Of a stretch of DNA of 50,446 nucleotides, positions 19,587-29,208 are shown one piece after another. The position numbers and the translations under genes are program-made. The DNA comes from Dehalococcoidales bacterium (GTDB taxonomy: Bacteria; Chloroflexota; Dehalococcoidia; Dehalococcoidales; BS750m-G39), in NCBI GenBank assembly GCA_022865485.1, contig JALHSZ010000019.1, positions 1 to 50,446 on the forward strand. The letters run 5' to 3'. The notes below the pieces were generated by a model, which worked only from the letters and a program-made list of their open reading frames with translations, was not told the origin of the DNA and ran no database searches. Positions within the stretch are counted from its first letter, which is position 1. Every line of letters begins with the position of its first letter.

Positions 19587-20285
19587 TTAAGCCGTCTCCT
19601 CTTTCTTCTTGGTCGTCTTGGCTTTCGTCGTGGTCTTCTTCGTTTTCTTTGGAGCCGCTGCCTCTTTCTTAGTGGTCTTCTTTGCTTTCGTCGTCTTGGC
19701 TTCTTTCTTCTTAGTCGTCTTCGCTGTCTTAGCCTTTGTCTCTGTCTCAGGCTTCTTCCCCTTCTTTGCGGGCTTCTTTTCCGCCTTCGGAGCTTTCTTG
19801 ACCACCTTCTTTTCTTTCTTTGGCGGCTTCTCCTCCTTCTGAGGTGGTGCCTCTTCTTCAACAACGCTAACCATTATTTTGGGTATAATGTCTTTTCCCA
19901 GCCTGATGGTTACCTCATAGCTACCGAGCTGGCGAATAGGCTCGTCCAGCTCTATCTTTCTTTTGTCGATAACCAGCCCGGTGGTGCTCTCCAGCTCGGC
20001 GGCGATATCGGCGCTGGTGATTGAGCCATAAAGCCGTTCTTTAGCGCCGGCGTGCGCCTTGAGGCTGACCTCTTTCCCTTCCAGCTGGCGGGCCAGCTCA
20101 GCCAATCCTTCGTTTGTCTTGGCTTGGGCTTTGTCGCTGGTCTCCACCTGGCTCATTGCCTGGGGACTGACTAAGGCGGCCAGTTTTCTGGGAATAAGAA
20201 AGTTCCGGCCGTAGCCGGCGGCTACCTCTTTTATCTCACCGGCTTTAGCTACATTGGGCACATCCTGGAGGAAAACGACCTTCAT
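19587..20285 (-). CDS. rplI: Ribosomal protein L9 with long Lys-rich C-terminal tail
   Basis: MKVVFLQDVPNVAKAGEIKEVAAGYGRNFLIPRKLA; body followed by about 80 residues of K/T/A/P/E low complexity. Confidence 0.95.
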   Translation of the reverse strand: MKVVFLQDVPNVAKAGEIKEVAAGYGRNFLIPRKLAALVSPQAMSQVETSDKAQAKTNEGLAELARQLEGKEVSLKAHAGAKERLYGSITSADIAAELESTTGLVIDKRKIELDEPIRQLGSYEVTIRLGKDIIPKIMVSVVEEEAPPQKEEKPPKKEKKVVKKAPKAEKKPAKKGKKPETETKAKTAKTTKKKEAKTTKAKKTTKKEAAAPKKTKKTTTKAKTTKKKEETA

Positions 20286-20435
20286 AATTTCTCCCTTATA
20301 CTATAATAATACTTCAATTATACTTCACTTGTTGCCGCAGTGGAAGGTGATAAAGAGACCAATTTTCAGACACCGATGGCGCTGGCGGCTCAATCCGGGC
20401 TCCTGGGGATAACCACCCCATAATCGTTATTTAGG

Positions 20436-20762
20436 TTAGTCCAGAACGGTGTCCAGGCTACGCTTCAATTCTTCCTTGGGTTTATAGCCTACGATTTGTG
20501 ATACCGGCTTGCCATCTTTGAAGATAATGAGGTTAGGTATAGCCATTATGCCGTACTGGGCGGCGGTTTTGGCGTTCTGGTCGACGTCCAGTTTGGCGAT
20601 GGTTAACTTGCCGGCATACTCCTTAGCCAGTTCTTCCAGCACCGGGGCAGTCATGAGACAGGGTCGGCACCAGGCTGCCCAGAAGTCCACCAGCACTGGT
20701 GTCTTTGCCTTTAATACCTTTTGTTCAAAGTCGGTGTCAGTTACTGCTATCGGTTGGCTCAT
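20436..20762 (-). CDS. trx: Thioredoxin (WCRPC active site)
   Basis: [56 protein letters not shown]. Confidence 0.95.
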   Translation of the reverse strand: MSQPIAVTDTDFEQKVLKAKTPVLVDFWAAWCRPCLMTAPVLEELAKEYAGKLTIAKLDVDQNAKTAAQYGIMAIPNLIIFKDGKPVSQIVGYKPKEELKRSLDTVLD

Positions 20763-21750
20763 AGTTTCCCTCCCTAATTATTCGGCAAATGTCCCGTTCT
20801 ACAGTCTGTTTGGCTAGACCTATGGCATTTTTTATCGCTTTAGCCTGGCTGCGCCCGTGGGAGACGATGATAGTTCCGTTTACCCCCAGGAGACAGGCGC
20901 CGCCGTATTCTCTATAGTCTGCCTTCTTAGCCCAGGAACCCAGTCCAATCTCCTGGAGAAGAGCTCGTCCTCGAAGATGATAGGCAGTGGCGACGACATA
21001 CCCTACCTGGCGCGCCGCTCTCAGGAAGGTGTCACCCATCCCTTCTATCGTCTTGAGCACTATATTGCCGGTGAAGCCGTCGGTAACGATGACATCGGCG
21101 GTTGCCTTGGCTATGTCCTGCCCTTCAATATTGCCGATAAAGTTCAGCCGGCTTTTCTTGAGCAGGCTATAGCTTTCCTGGGCCAGACGATTGCCCTTGG
21201 TTTCTTCTTCGCCGGTGCTGAGCAGGCGAACACGCGGCGAGTCGATATCCAGCAGGTGTTTAACGTAGGTTGAGCCCAGTTGAGCGAATTGGGCCAGGTG
21301 GCTGGGGCGGCACTCGGCGTTGGCACCGGCATCAATGAGGAGGGTGGGGGTGGCGGGGGTGATATCAAGAAAGCCGCCCAGGGCGGGGCGCTCGATTCCC
21401 TCTATCTTCCCCAGGTTGAGCAGGGCGGCACATACCACCGCCCCGGTGTTACCCGCCGAGACAAAGGCGGAGGCGATGCCGTCTCTGACCAGATTAGTGC
21501 CGATGACTATAGATGAGTTCGGCTTACTTTTGACGGCTCTCATCGGGTGCTCATTGGGGGCGATAATCTCTGTGGCTTCAAAGATTTGGAGGTTCAACTT
21601 TTTTATCTCGCGCCCAGCCAGCACGTGGAGTACGGCTTTATTGCCCACCAGGGCAATATCAATATCGTTTTCTTGAGCCGCCTTTATAGCTCCTTTTACT
21701 ATCTCCCGCGGGGCGTTTTCTCCGCCAGCGGCATCAACGGCAATTAGCAT
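20737..21750 (-). CDS. plsX: Phosphate acyltransferase PlsX
   Basis: [87 protein letters not shown]. Confidence 0.95.
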   Translation of the reverse strand: MLIAVDAAGGENAPREIVKGAIKAAQENDIDIALVGNKAVLHVLAGREIKKLNLQIFEATEIIAPNEHPMRAVKSKPNSSIVIGTNLVRDGIASAFVSAGNTGAVVCAALLNLGKIEGIERPALGGFLDITPATPTLLIDAGANAECRPSHLAQFAQLGSTYVKHLLDIDSPRVRLLSTGEEETKGNRLAQESYSLLKKSRLNFIGNIEGQDIAKATADVIVTDGFTGNIVLKTIEGMGDTFLRAARQVGYVVATAYHLRGRALLQEIGLGSWAKKADYREYGGACLLGVNGTIIVSHGRSQAKAIKNAIGLAKQTVERDICRIIREGNYEPTDSSN

Positions 21751-21769
21751 ATCTTTCTCACCAGCATTG

Positions 21770-22735
21770 TTAAATTGTTGGGCTTATCTGCCACAGGTCG
21801 CAGCGGCCTCCCCACTGGGCAAGAATCTGTCCATCGACAGAAAGCCGGGATATCTCACATAGAGTAGGGCAGGCCTGGCATTCGAACGAGGAGGTATTAT
21901 AATTTATCTCACTTACCCTAAATCCCTTAAACTTGCTTTCATCCTGAGCGTTTGCCATCTCTTCGTGCACCAGTAAGGCAGCGCCTATAGCCCCCATCAC
22001 CTCATGGTGAGGGGGAACAATGACCTCGGGGCCGAGCTCTTCCTGGAGCGCCTTCACTATACCCTGGTTGAAGGCAACGCCGCCCTGAAATATTATCGGG
22101 GGTTGAATATCCTTGCCTAAGCCGACATTGTTGAGGTAGTTGCGCACCAGTGCCTGGCACAGGCCGTAAACAATGTCCTCGGTGCAATGACCGGTTTGCT
22201 GTTTATGTATCATGTCCGATTCGGCGAAAACGGTGCATCTCCCGGAGATGTGCACTGGCGTCGTACTCGCCAGCGCTAGTTGGCTGAACTGCTCGATGCT
22301 CATATTGAGGCGCAGCGCCTGGTGGTCGAGGAAGCTACCGGTGCCAGCCGCGCAGACCGTGTTCATGCCGAAGTCGGTTACTATGCCCTCCCGGATAATG
22401 ATAATCTTGCTATCCTGCCCCCCGATTTCGATGACGGTTTGGCTTTGGGGGAAGTAGTGCAGGGCGCCTACGGCATGGCTGGTAATCTCGTTCTTGACCA
22501 GGTCAGCGCCGACGATAACCCCGGCCAGGTAACGGGCGCTGCCGGTGGTGGCCACACCGCAGATATCCATGCCGGGGGGGAGTTGCGCTTTGATTTGCCT
22601 TAAGCCCCGCTGCGTCGTCTCGATAGGCTTACCTTGGGTTGGCAGGTAGAGGTCGGCGACCAGCTCATCAGCCTCATTTATTACGGCCAGCTTGGTGGTT
22701 ACCGAGCCAACATCAATACCCAGATAGGCTTCCAT
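21770..22735 (-). CDS. Acyl-CoA dehydratase activase-like ATPase (BadF/BadG/BcrA/BcrD family) with C-terminal Cys motif
   Basis: [50 protein letters not shown]-terminal [10 protein letters not shown]...GGRCDLW. Confidence 0.92.
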   Translation of the reverse strand: MEAYLGIDVGSVTTKLAVINEADELVADLYLPTQGKPIETTQRGLRQIKAQLPPGMDICGVATTGSARYLAGVIVGADLVKNEITSHAVGALHYFPQSQTVIEIGGQDSKIIIIREGIVTDFGMNTVCAAGTGSFLDHQALRLNMSIEQFSQLALASTTPVHISGRCTVFAESDMIHKQQTGHCTEDIVYGLCQALVRNYLNNVGLGKDIQPPIIFQGGVAFNQGIVKALQEELGPEVIVPPHHEVMGAIGAALLVHEEMANAQDESKFKGFRVSEINYNTSSFECQACPTLCEISRLSVDGQILAQWGGRCDLWQISPTI

Positions 22736-22791
22736 TAATTCTCCTGAAAGTTAATATAATCTTAGACTAAGGGTTATGGTTTGACAAGGGC

Positions 22792-23964
22792 TTAGCTGCT
22801 TGCCTGGTCAAACTCTTCTTTAACTTTGGTAACTGTTTCCGGGCTGGCTATCAGGTCAACTACCGTCATCGCCAGTGCCTTGGCGGCATCAAGCATCCCT
22901 TTGATGCCGGCTTCAGAAGCTGCCACCTCGGCGAACTCCGGAGAATGTATTACTACTTCTTCGGGCGCTACGGCGATGGTAGGATGTATGCCAGGTACTA
23001 TCTGGCTAACGTTGCCCATATCGGTGCTGCCGACTCTGCCGGAGCTAGCGAGCGGCATCTCACGCCCCAGGGGCTTCATATTCTGCCTGAATAGCTCGGC
23101 CAGTGTCAGGTTGTTGCGTAATGGTGCATAGAGTACCTTTCCCCACTGGTATTCCAGGCGGGCACCGGTAGCGGCAGCGGCACCAACAAAGCAATTTAGC
23201 ACCTTTTCCTTGAGCTCATCAAGATAGGCGTTATCCTCGGCGCGCACCAGAAAGCTGCCCGCGCTGTGGGCGGGGACGACATTAGGCGCTTCTCCGCCGT
23301 CGGTAATAATGCCGTGGATGCGCGCTTTATCCACAACGTGCTGCCTGAGGGCGTTTATGGCGGCGAAGGAGAGGAGCATTGCCTCCAGGGCATTGATGCC
23401 TGTTTCGGGGCTAGCGGCGGCGTGAGCCGCTTTGCCGAAGAACTCGACCTCCAGAGTGATGCAGGCCAGAGCCTGGGTGGTGGCGGTATCATGTGCTCCC
23501 GGGTGCACCATCATCGCCATGTCTATGTTATCAAAAGCTCCCCGCTCCGCCATTACCACCTTGCCCCCGTAGAACTCCTCGGCGGGCGTGCCGATAACCA
23601 GGACGCTGCCTCCACATTTGTCGATAGCTGGCTTGGAAGCCACGGCGGCACCGACGGCACAGCCGGCTATCAGATTATGACCACAGGCATGCCCCAGCTG
23701 GGGCAGGGCATCATACTCAGCCAGAATGGCGATAGCTGGTTTGCCGTTTCCGTATCTTCCCTGGAAGGCGGTAGGTAGTTCGCAGATGCCCCGCTCTATA
23801 GCGAAGCCATTTTCTTCCAGGTACTGGGTGAGCAGGGCAGATGCCTTGACCTCTTTAAAGCCCAGCTCGGGGTTGGCGTGGATTTTAAGGCTTATATCAC
23901 GGAGTCGGCTACGGTGAGCCTCTACTTCTTTGATAACCGAGTCTTTTAGCGCTTTAATATCCAA
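22792..23964 (-). CDS. M20 family metallopeptidase/amidohydrolase
   Basis: ILAEYDALPQLGHACGHNLIAG, GTPAEEFYGGKVVMAERGAFDNIDMAMMVHPG. Confidence 0.92.
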   Translation of the reverse strand: MDIKALKDSVIKEVEAHRSRLRDISLKIHANPELGFKEVKASALLTQYLEENGFAIERGICELPTAFQGRYGNGKPAIAILAEYDALPQLGHACGHNLIAGCAVGAAVASKPAIDKCGGSVLVIGTPAEEFYGGKVVMAERGAFDNIDMAMMVHPGAHDTATTQALACITLEVEFFGKAAHAAASPETGINALEAMLLSFAAINALRQHVVDKARIHGIITDGGEAPNVVPAHSAGSFLVRAEDNAYLDELKEKVLNCFVGAAAATGARLEYQWGKVLYAPLRNNLTLAELFRQNMKPLGREMPLASSGRVGSTDMGNVSQIVPGIHPTIAVAPEEVVIHSPEFAEVAASEAGIKGMLDAAKALAMTVVDLIASPETVTKVKEEFDQASS

Positions 23965-24100
23965 GCTTTCACCTTACGGCTGTTGTTTAATTATAGCTTA
24001 GTGCCATTATAATTTCTAGGCGATGCTATATGGATTTGTCCTACCTTTTTGCCCCGCGGAGGCGTTCTCTCGAATACCCCAGAGAAACGGGTGCCAGCTA

Positions 24101-24129
24101 TTGCATCCCAGCGCCTATTGTGGTATACT
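24101..24129 (+). promoter_or_regulatory. Promoter for the nusA operon (extended -10)
   Basis: TTGCAT (24101-24106) - 17 nt - TATACT (24124-24129) with TGG immediately before the -10. Confidence 0.7.
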
Positions 24130-24163
24130 TTACATGGTACACAAAATTAGATAAGTTCTTGTT

Positions 24164-24190
24164 AAGTGGGGTAGAGAAACCCACTTTTTT
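24164..24190 (+). terminator. Intrinsic-terminator-like hairpin in the nusA leader (putative attenuator)
   Basis: AAGTGGG-GTAGAGAAA-CCCACTT followed by TTTT, between the predicted promoter and the nusA start. Confidence 0.7.
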
Positions 24191-24233
24191 GTTGTAGGGG
24201 GAAATAGTCGAGCTGGAGGTAATTTAAGCGGGG

Positions 24234-25655
24234 ATGAAGAGCGAATTTATGCTGGCGATAACCCAGCTCTCGGCAGAGAAAAACCTGCCCAAAGAGGTGG
24301 TACTTTCCGCTGTAGAGACAGCACTGGTATCGGCTTATCGGAAGGATAATTTTGCCCCTAACCAGGAGATTTCGGTCAAGATCGACCCCATTACAGGCCG
24401 GGTTAAGGTATGGGCGGAGAAAACCGTAGTCGAGCAGCCTTCGGATACGCGTCGTGAAATATCAATGGCCGACGCGGCAAAGATCAAGCCCGATGTCCAG
24501 CTTGACGAGACGGTCATGGTAGAAGCCACCCCCTACAACGCCGGGCGTATTGCCGCGCAAACGGCTAAGCAGGTTATCCTTCAGCGACTTCATGAGGCGG
24601 AGCACAGCGCCATTTTCGAGGAATATTCCGATAAAGAAGGTGATATTGTCACCGGTGTAGTGCAGCGTATGGAACCCAGACAGCTCTTCGTTGACCTGGG
24701 TAGAGCCGAAGCGATACTCCCCGCCGCCGAGCAGGTGCGCAATGAGAGGTATCGCATAGGTCAGAGGCTTAGGGTCTATCTTTTAGAAGTGGTCCGAACC
24801 AGCCGGGGACCTCAGGTAGTTGTTTCACGTTCTCACCCTGATTTACTGCGCCGTCTCTTTGAGCTTGAGGTGCCTGAGGTTTTGAGTGGGGTGGTGGAGA
24901 TTAAGGCAGTTGCCCGCGAAGCCGGCTATCGCAGCAAGATAGCGGTGGCGGCACGCCAGGAGGGCATCGACCCCGTTGGTTGCTGTGTTGGACTTCGCGG
25001 CATCAGAATACAGAATATTATGCGAGAACTGAATGGCGAGAAGCTGGACGTGGTCTCGTGGAGCTCGGATACCGCAGCCTTCATTGCCAATGCCCTGAGT
25101 CCAGCGCAGGTACTGAGTGTGGAGCTGGATAAAGACGATGGGATAGCTACGGTGGTTGTCCCTGACAAGCAGCTCTCGTTAGCCATCGGTAAAGAAGGGC
25201 AGAACGCCAGACTAGCGGCTAAGCTCAGCGGCTGGCGGATTGATATAAAGAGCGCCTCAATCGCTAAGGAAGAAAAGTTGACTAAGGTCGAGCCTTCGCC
25301 CGAGGCTGAAGAAGAAGCAGTGCTTGGTGAGGAGCTAATCCCCGAAGAGCCGGTGGCTCCGGAAGAAGCCTTAATCCCTGAAGAAGAAGCTGGAGCCGAG
25401 CCCGAGCCCGTTCTCGAGACCGAGCTGGCGCCCCCGGAGACGATTTTGAAGCCACCGGTGGGAGTGGGGGCAGAGGCAGCCGCACCTAAGCTTCGCTTTG
25501 CTGAGGATGTTTTGGGCCCGGGACCGACTAAGTCGGTATCCAAATCGAAGAAGAAAAAGAAGGGCGCCACTGAGCGAAGCGCCGATGATGGTGTTAGGGG
25601 TAGGAGACAGCGCCGTGAACGAGAAACCTTTGATGAGGAGGGTGAGGAATATTAA
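24234..25655 (+). CDS. nusA: Transcription termination/antitermination protein NusA with acidic/Pro-rich and basic C-terminal tail
   Basis: KNLPKEVVLSAVETALVSAYRKD, S1 VTGVVQRMEPRQLFVDLGRAEAILPAAEQV, KH GCCVGLRGIRIQNIMRELNGEKLDVVSWSSD. Confidence 0.96.
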   Translation: MKSEFMLAITQLSAEKNLPKEVVLSAVETALVSAYRKDNFAPNQEISVKIDPITGRVKVWAEKTVVEQPSDTRREISMADAAKIKPDVQLDETVMVEATPYNAGRIAAQTAKQVILQRLHEAEHSAIFEEYSDKEGDIVTGVVQRMEPRQLFVDLGRAEAILPAAEQVRNERYRIGQRLRVYLLEVVRTSRGPQVVVSRSHPDLLRRLFELEVPEVLSGVVEIKAVAREAGYRSKIAVAARQEGIDPVGCCVGLRGIRIQNIMRELNGEKLDVVSWSSDTAAFIANALSPAQVLSVELDKDDGIATVVVPDKQLSLAIGKEGQNARLAAKLSGWRIDIKSASIAKEEKLTKVEPSPEAEEEAVLGEELIPEEPVAPEEALIPEEEAGAEPEPVLETELAPPETILKPPVGVGAEAAAPKLRFAEDVLGPGPTKSVSKSKKKKKGATERSADDGVRGRRQRRERETFDEEGEEY

Positions 25656-25929
25656 TTCACCTTCGGTTAAGCATATACCACAGCGGACCTGTGTCGCTTG
25701 TGGCCGGATAAGACCCAAGCGGGAGCTAATCAGGCTGGTCCGGGTTTCTGGGGGTGAGGTCGAGGTGGATAGTAGCGGTAAGAAGGCGGGGCGTGGTGCC
25801 TACTTATGCCCGGCAGGGGATTGCTGGGAGGCGGGGCTTAAAGGAGGGCGGCTGGAGCATACCCTGCGCACCGCAATTACTCCCGATAATCTGGAGCAGC
25901 TTATTAGATACGGGCAGGAACTGGGATAA
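25633..25929 (+). CDS. YlxR (DUF448) family RNA-binding protein
   Basis: [25 protein letters not shown]...[12 protein letters not shown]; located between nusA and infB; overlaps the nusA 3' end. Confidence 0.9.
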   Translation: MRRVRNINSPSVKHIPQRTCVACGRIRPKRELIRLVRVSGGEVEVDSSGKKAGRGAYLCPAGDCWEAGLKGGRLEHTLRTAITPDNLEQLIRYGQELG

Positions 25930-25937
25930 GGAGCGAG

Positions 25938-27707
25938 TTGGTGGTTCAAAAGAGTAAATCGAGTGAACCAGAACCAAAGCTGGTTGAGATTCCTCACTCG
26001 GTAGCGGTGAGGCAGCTAGCTGACCTGTTACAGGTCAGTGCCGTTGATATTATCAAACAGCTGATGCGCAACGGCATTTTTGCCAATATTAACCAGGTAA
26101 TCGACTATGAAACGGCAGCTGCGGTTGCCGCTAACCTTGGTTATGAGGCTCACCCCGAGTCCCGGACGGCCCGTGCTGGAGAGAGCAAGCGGTATCAGCC
26201 CCAGGAGGATGAAGCTAGTGGGCTGAAACTACGCCCGCCGGTGGTTACCATTATGGGGCATGTCAATCACGGCAAGACCAGACTCCTGGATGCTATCCGC
26301 CAGACAAATGTAATGGATACAGAGGCTGGGGGTATTACGCAGCATATCGGCGCCTATCAGGTAGAAGTCAACGGGCAAAAGATTACCTTTTTGGATACCC
26401 CGGGTCACGAAGCCTTTACCGCGATGCGGGCTCGGGGCGCTCAGGTAACCGATATTACTATCTTGGTGGTGGCGGCTGACGATGGGGTAATGCCGCAGAC
26501 TCTGGAAGCTATTGACCATGCCCGGGCGGCGGGAGTGCCTATCGTAGTGGCGATTAATAAGATTGATAAGCCTGAGGCTAACATTGAGACGGTTAAGCAG
26601 CAGTTAGCCGATGCCGGCTTGGTTATTGAGGAGTGGGGGGGCGATGTGGTTAGCGTTCCTATTTCGGCCAAGGAAAACAAAGGCATTACTGAACTACTGG
26701 ATAATCTCCTGGTGGTGGCTGAGATGGAAGAGCTCAAGGCAGACCCGTCTCGCCCCGCGGTAGGGGTGGTTATTGAAGCCGAGATGGACAAGAGCCGGGG
26801 ACCAATGGCTACGGTGCTGATTCAGTCCGGGACCCTGAAGGTCGGTGATACCGTAGTCGTCGGCAGCACCTGGGGCAGGATCAGGGCGATGTTTAACGAT
26901 GTGGGTAAGCGGGTGAGAAAAGCCGAGCCCTCTATGCCGGTGGCAATCCTGGGTCTGGATAGTTTGCCCCAGGTGGGTGATACCCTGAACGCCGTGCCTG
27001 GTGAACACCAGGCACGGGCTTTAATACAAAAACACCAGCAGGAGAGGCCGCCCAAGGCGGTGAGTCTGGACAACCTTTTCGACCAGATAAGCGCGGGGCA
27101 GGTAAAAGAGCTTAATGTTATTCTCAAAGCTGATGTCCAGGGCAGTATCGAGCCGATAAGGAGCTCTCTGGAACGGCTGGCGACGGATAAGGTCCAGGTC
27201 AGGATTATTCACAGCAGTAGCGGCAATATTACCGAGAGCGATGTCATGCTGGCTATTGCCTCTAAGGGGCTCATTATTGGTTTTGGCACCGACATTGAAG
27301 CCGGGGCACGGCGTCTGGCTGACGTGGAGGGGGTTGATATTCGTTCCTACGACGTGATTTACAACCTGGTGGATGATGTAGAGAAGGCGCTCAAGGGAAT
27401 GTTGGAGCCCACCTATGTCGATGTTGTTGAAGGCAGGGCTGAAGTAAAGGCAGTTTTCCCCAGTGGCAAGAAGCTGAAGGTAGCTGGTGTCTCTGTTATC
27501 GAGGGTAAGGCGAACCGGGGTGCTTCGGTCAGGGTACGGCGCGGAGAGCAGGTAGTAGTTGAATCGGCGGTCGCCAGCCTGAGGCGTTTTAAGGATGACG
27601 TTAAGGAAGTGGCTTCTGGCTACGAGTGTGGGGTGGGGCTCAAGGACTTTGAAGACTTTGAGATTGGCGATATACTGGAATTTTTCCGCAAAGAGAGATC
27701 CAGCTAG
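25938..27707 (+). CDS. infB: Translation initiation factor IF-2 (short N-terminal region)
   Basis: [70 protein letters not shown]. Confidence 0.98.
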   Translation: MVVQKSKSSEPEPKLVEIPHSVAVRQLADLLQVSAVDIIKQLMRNGIFANINQVIDYETAAAVAANLGYEAHPESRTARAGESKRYQPQEDEASGLKLRPPVVTIMGHVNHGKTRLLDAIRQTNVMDTEAGGITQHIGAYQVEVNGQKITFLDTPGHEAFTAMRARGAQVTDITILVVAADDGVMPQTLEAIDHARAAGVPIVVAINKIDKPEANIETVKQQLADAGLVIEEWGGDVVSVPISAKENKGITELLDNLLVVAEMEELKADPSRPAVGVVIEAEMDKSRGPMATVLIQSGTLKVGDTVVVGSTWGRIRAMFNDVGKRVRKAEPSMPVAILGLDSLPQVGDTLNAVPGEHQARALIQKHQQERPPKAVSLDNLFDQISAGQVKELNVILKADVQGSIEPIRSSLERLATDKVQVRIIHSSSGNITESDVMLAIASKGLIIGFGTDIEAGARRLADVEGVDIRSYDVIYNLVDDVEKALKGMLEPTYVDVVEGRAEVKAVFPSGKKLKVAGVSVIEGKANRGASVRVRRGEQVVVESAVASLRRFKDDVKEVASGYECGVGLKDFEDFEIGDILEFFRKERSS

Positions 27708-27719
27708 AGGGCGCTGGTT

Positions 27720-28088
27720 ATGACACATCGTATAGAACGGGTAAGTAGTCTCATGCGCCATGAGATTAGCGAGTTGCTTCAGCGCCAAGTCAAAGACCCT
27801 CGACTGAGCAAGTTTGTCGCCGTGACCGATGTTTCCACCTCCCCCGACCTGCGTTACGCCAAGGTATTTGTCAGCTGCATGGGCAGCGAAGAAGAAAAAC
27901 AGGAGATGCTGAACGGGCTCGAGGCCGCCTCCAACTTCTTGCGCAACCAGCTGGCGAAGCGCTTGCGCCTCCGCCGCATTCCTGAGCTGAGCTTTCACTG
28001 GGACGATTCTATCGAGCGGGGGACCCACCTTTTGCAACTGATTGATGAGCTCAACGCCAATACCACTCCCGACCAGCATAGTGACTAA
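27720..28088 (+). CDS. rbfA: Ribosome-binding factor A
   Basis: THRIERVSSLMRHEISELLQRQVKDPRLSKFVAVTDVSTSPDLRYAKVFVS. Confidence 0.95.
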   Translation: MTHRIERVSSLMRHEISELLQRQVKDPRLSKFVAVTDVSTSPDLRYAKVFVSCMGSEEEKQEMLNGLEAASNFLRNQLAKRLRLRRIPELSFHWDDSIERGTHLLQLIDELNANTTPDQHSD

Positions 28089-28996
28089 TGGACGGCATAC
28101 TAAACATCAATAAGCCCTGGGGCAGGACCTCCTTCAGCATCGTCTCCTTGGTAAAGCGCCTGAGTGGAGAGAAGCGCGTGGGGCATGCTGGCACCCTAGA
28201 CCCAGCGGCTACCGGCGTTTTACCGGTTTGCCTGGGTCAGGGAACGCGTATTATCCAGTTCTTACTGGAGGCGCCAAAGGCTTATCGGGCACAGATTGAA
28301 TTGGGGGTGGCTACCGATACCCATGACGCCACCGGCACTGTTATCAGTAGGGGAGACCCCTCCGGCGTTAGCCGGGAAAAGCTGCTCTCAGCGCTTGATT
28401 CCTTCCGAGGCTTGATAGAGCAGACCCCTCCCATGTACAGCGCGGTCAAGCACGGCGGTAAGCCGCTTTATCAGCTGGCGCGCTCCGGTATCAAGGTGGA
28501 GAGGAAAAGCCGGCTGAGGTGGGTTTATCGCCTGGAGCTTTTAGACTGGCAGCCGCCGATAGCCACCATAGAAGTGGAATGCGGTAAGGGTACCTATATC
28601 CGCTCGCTGGCTGACGACCTGGGACAGCTCCTGGGCTGCGGGGCTAATCTTAAAAGCCTGGCCCGTTTAAAGTGCGGACTCTTTACTATCGAAGACGCAA
28701 TCACAGTATCGCAGCTTGAAGACGGCTTCCGCTGCGGCTACTGGCAGCAGTTTCTCTATCCTATAGACATCGTGCTTGCGCAGTGGGGGGCGGTGGTAGT
28801 TGATGATGCCGCCGCGGAGGATATAAAAAACGGGCGTCCCCTGGCTTTGGGAGGCGCCGATAACCTGCCCCCACCCGTTCAGGGCAATCGCTGCCGTGTC
28901 TATACCTGTGACGGTGGCTTTCTAGCTATGCTTTGCTTTGACTCGGAAAAGGGGCAGTGGCAGCCAGAGAAGGTCTTTGCCCTCACTGATAGATAG
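28088..28996 (+). CDS. truB: tRNA pseudouridine(55) synthase TruB
   Basis: GILNINKPWGRTSFSIVSLVKRLSGEKRVGHAGTLDPAATGVLPVCLGQGTR. Confidence 0.97.
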   Translation: MDGILNINKPWGRTSFSIVSLVKRLSGEKRVGHAGTLDPAATGVLPVCLGQGTRIIQFLLEAPKAYRAQIELGVATDTHDATGTVISRGDPSGVSREKLLSALDSFRGLIEQTPPMYSAVKHGGKPLYQLARSGIKVERKSRLRWVYRLELLDWQPPIATIEVECGKGTYIRSLADDLGQLLGCGANLKSLARLKCGLFTIEDAITVSQLEDGFRCGYWQQFLYPIDIVLAQWGAVVVDDAAAEDIKNGRPLALGGADNLPPPVQGNRCRVYTCDGGFLAMLCFDSEKGQWQPEKVFALTDR

Positions 28997-29008
28997 TATT
29001 AATAGGTC

Positions 29009-29037
29009 TTGACAGTCTGCCTCTAAAGGGGTATAGT
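29009..29037 (+). promoter_or_regulatory. Strong sigma70-type promoter upstream of the DUF5679/ino1 region
   Basis: TTGACA (29009-29014) - 17 nt - TATAGT (29032-29037). Confidence 0.75.
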
Positions 29038-29067
29038 TCAACCGATACCAAGAAGGGGGTGATTTAG

Positions 29068-29208
29068 GTGCAGGCGTATTGCTTCAAGTGTAGACGTAAG
29101 GTAGATATAAGGAATCCCCAGAAGGTTACCCTGAAGAATGGCCGGCCGGCAACGAGAGGGGTATGCCCTTCCTGTGGGACAAAAGTATTCAGGATCGGTC
29201 AGGGCTAA
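29068..29208 (+). CDS. Small DUF5679-like zinc-ribbon protein (46 aa, GTG start)
   Basis: MQAYCFKCRRKVDIRNPQKVTLKNGRPATRGVCPSCGTKVFRIGQG; two CxxC pairs; GGGGGTGATTTAG SD region upstream; absent from the ORF track, presumably because it is short. Confidence 0.85.
   Translation: MQAYCFKCRRKVDIRNPQKVTLKNGRPATRGVCPSCGTKVFRIGQG

Noticed and set aside
19580-19864. Arg-rich ORF (MLKKRHHLRRRRSRQ...) and the opposite hydrophobic ORF 19609..19842
   Set aside because: Alternate-frame readings of the low-complexity AAG-rich tail of rplI; not independent genes.
20404-20421. TGGGG...CCCCA hairpin downstream of trx
   Set aside because: Only 5 bp stem and no U run on the - strand; not convincing as a terminator.
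11204-22735. Benzoyl-CoA degradation cluster (benzoate-CoA-ligase-like gene plus BadF-like activase)
   Set aside because: The two genes are about 9 kb apart with housekeeping genes between and no reductase or downstream ring-cleavage enzymes present.
27021-28079. 352-aa ORF on the - strand opposite infB/rbfA
   Set aside because: Shadow ORF: lies antisense to the strongly supported infB and rbfA, with no recognisable family motif in its translation.
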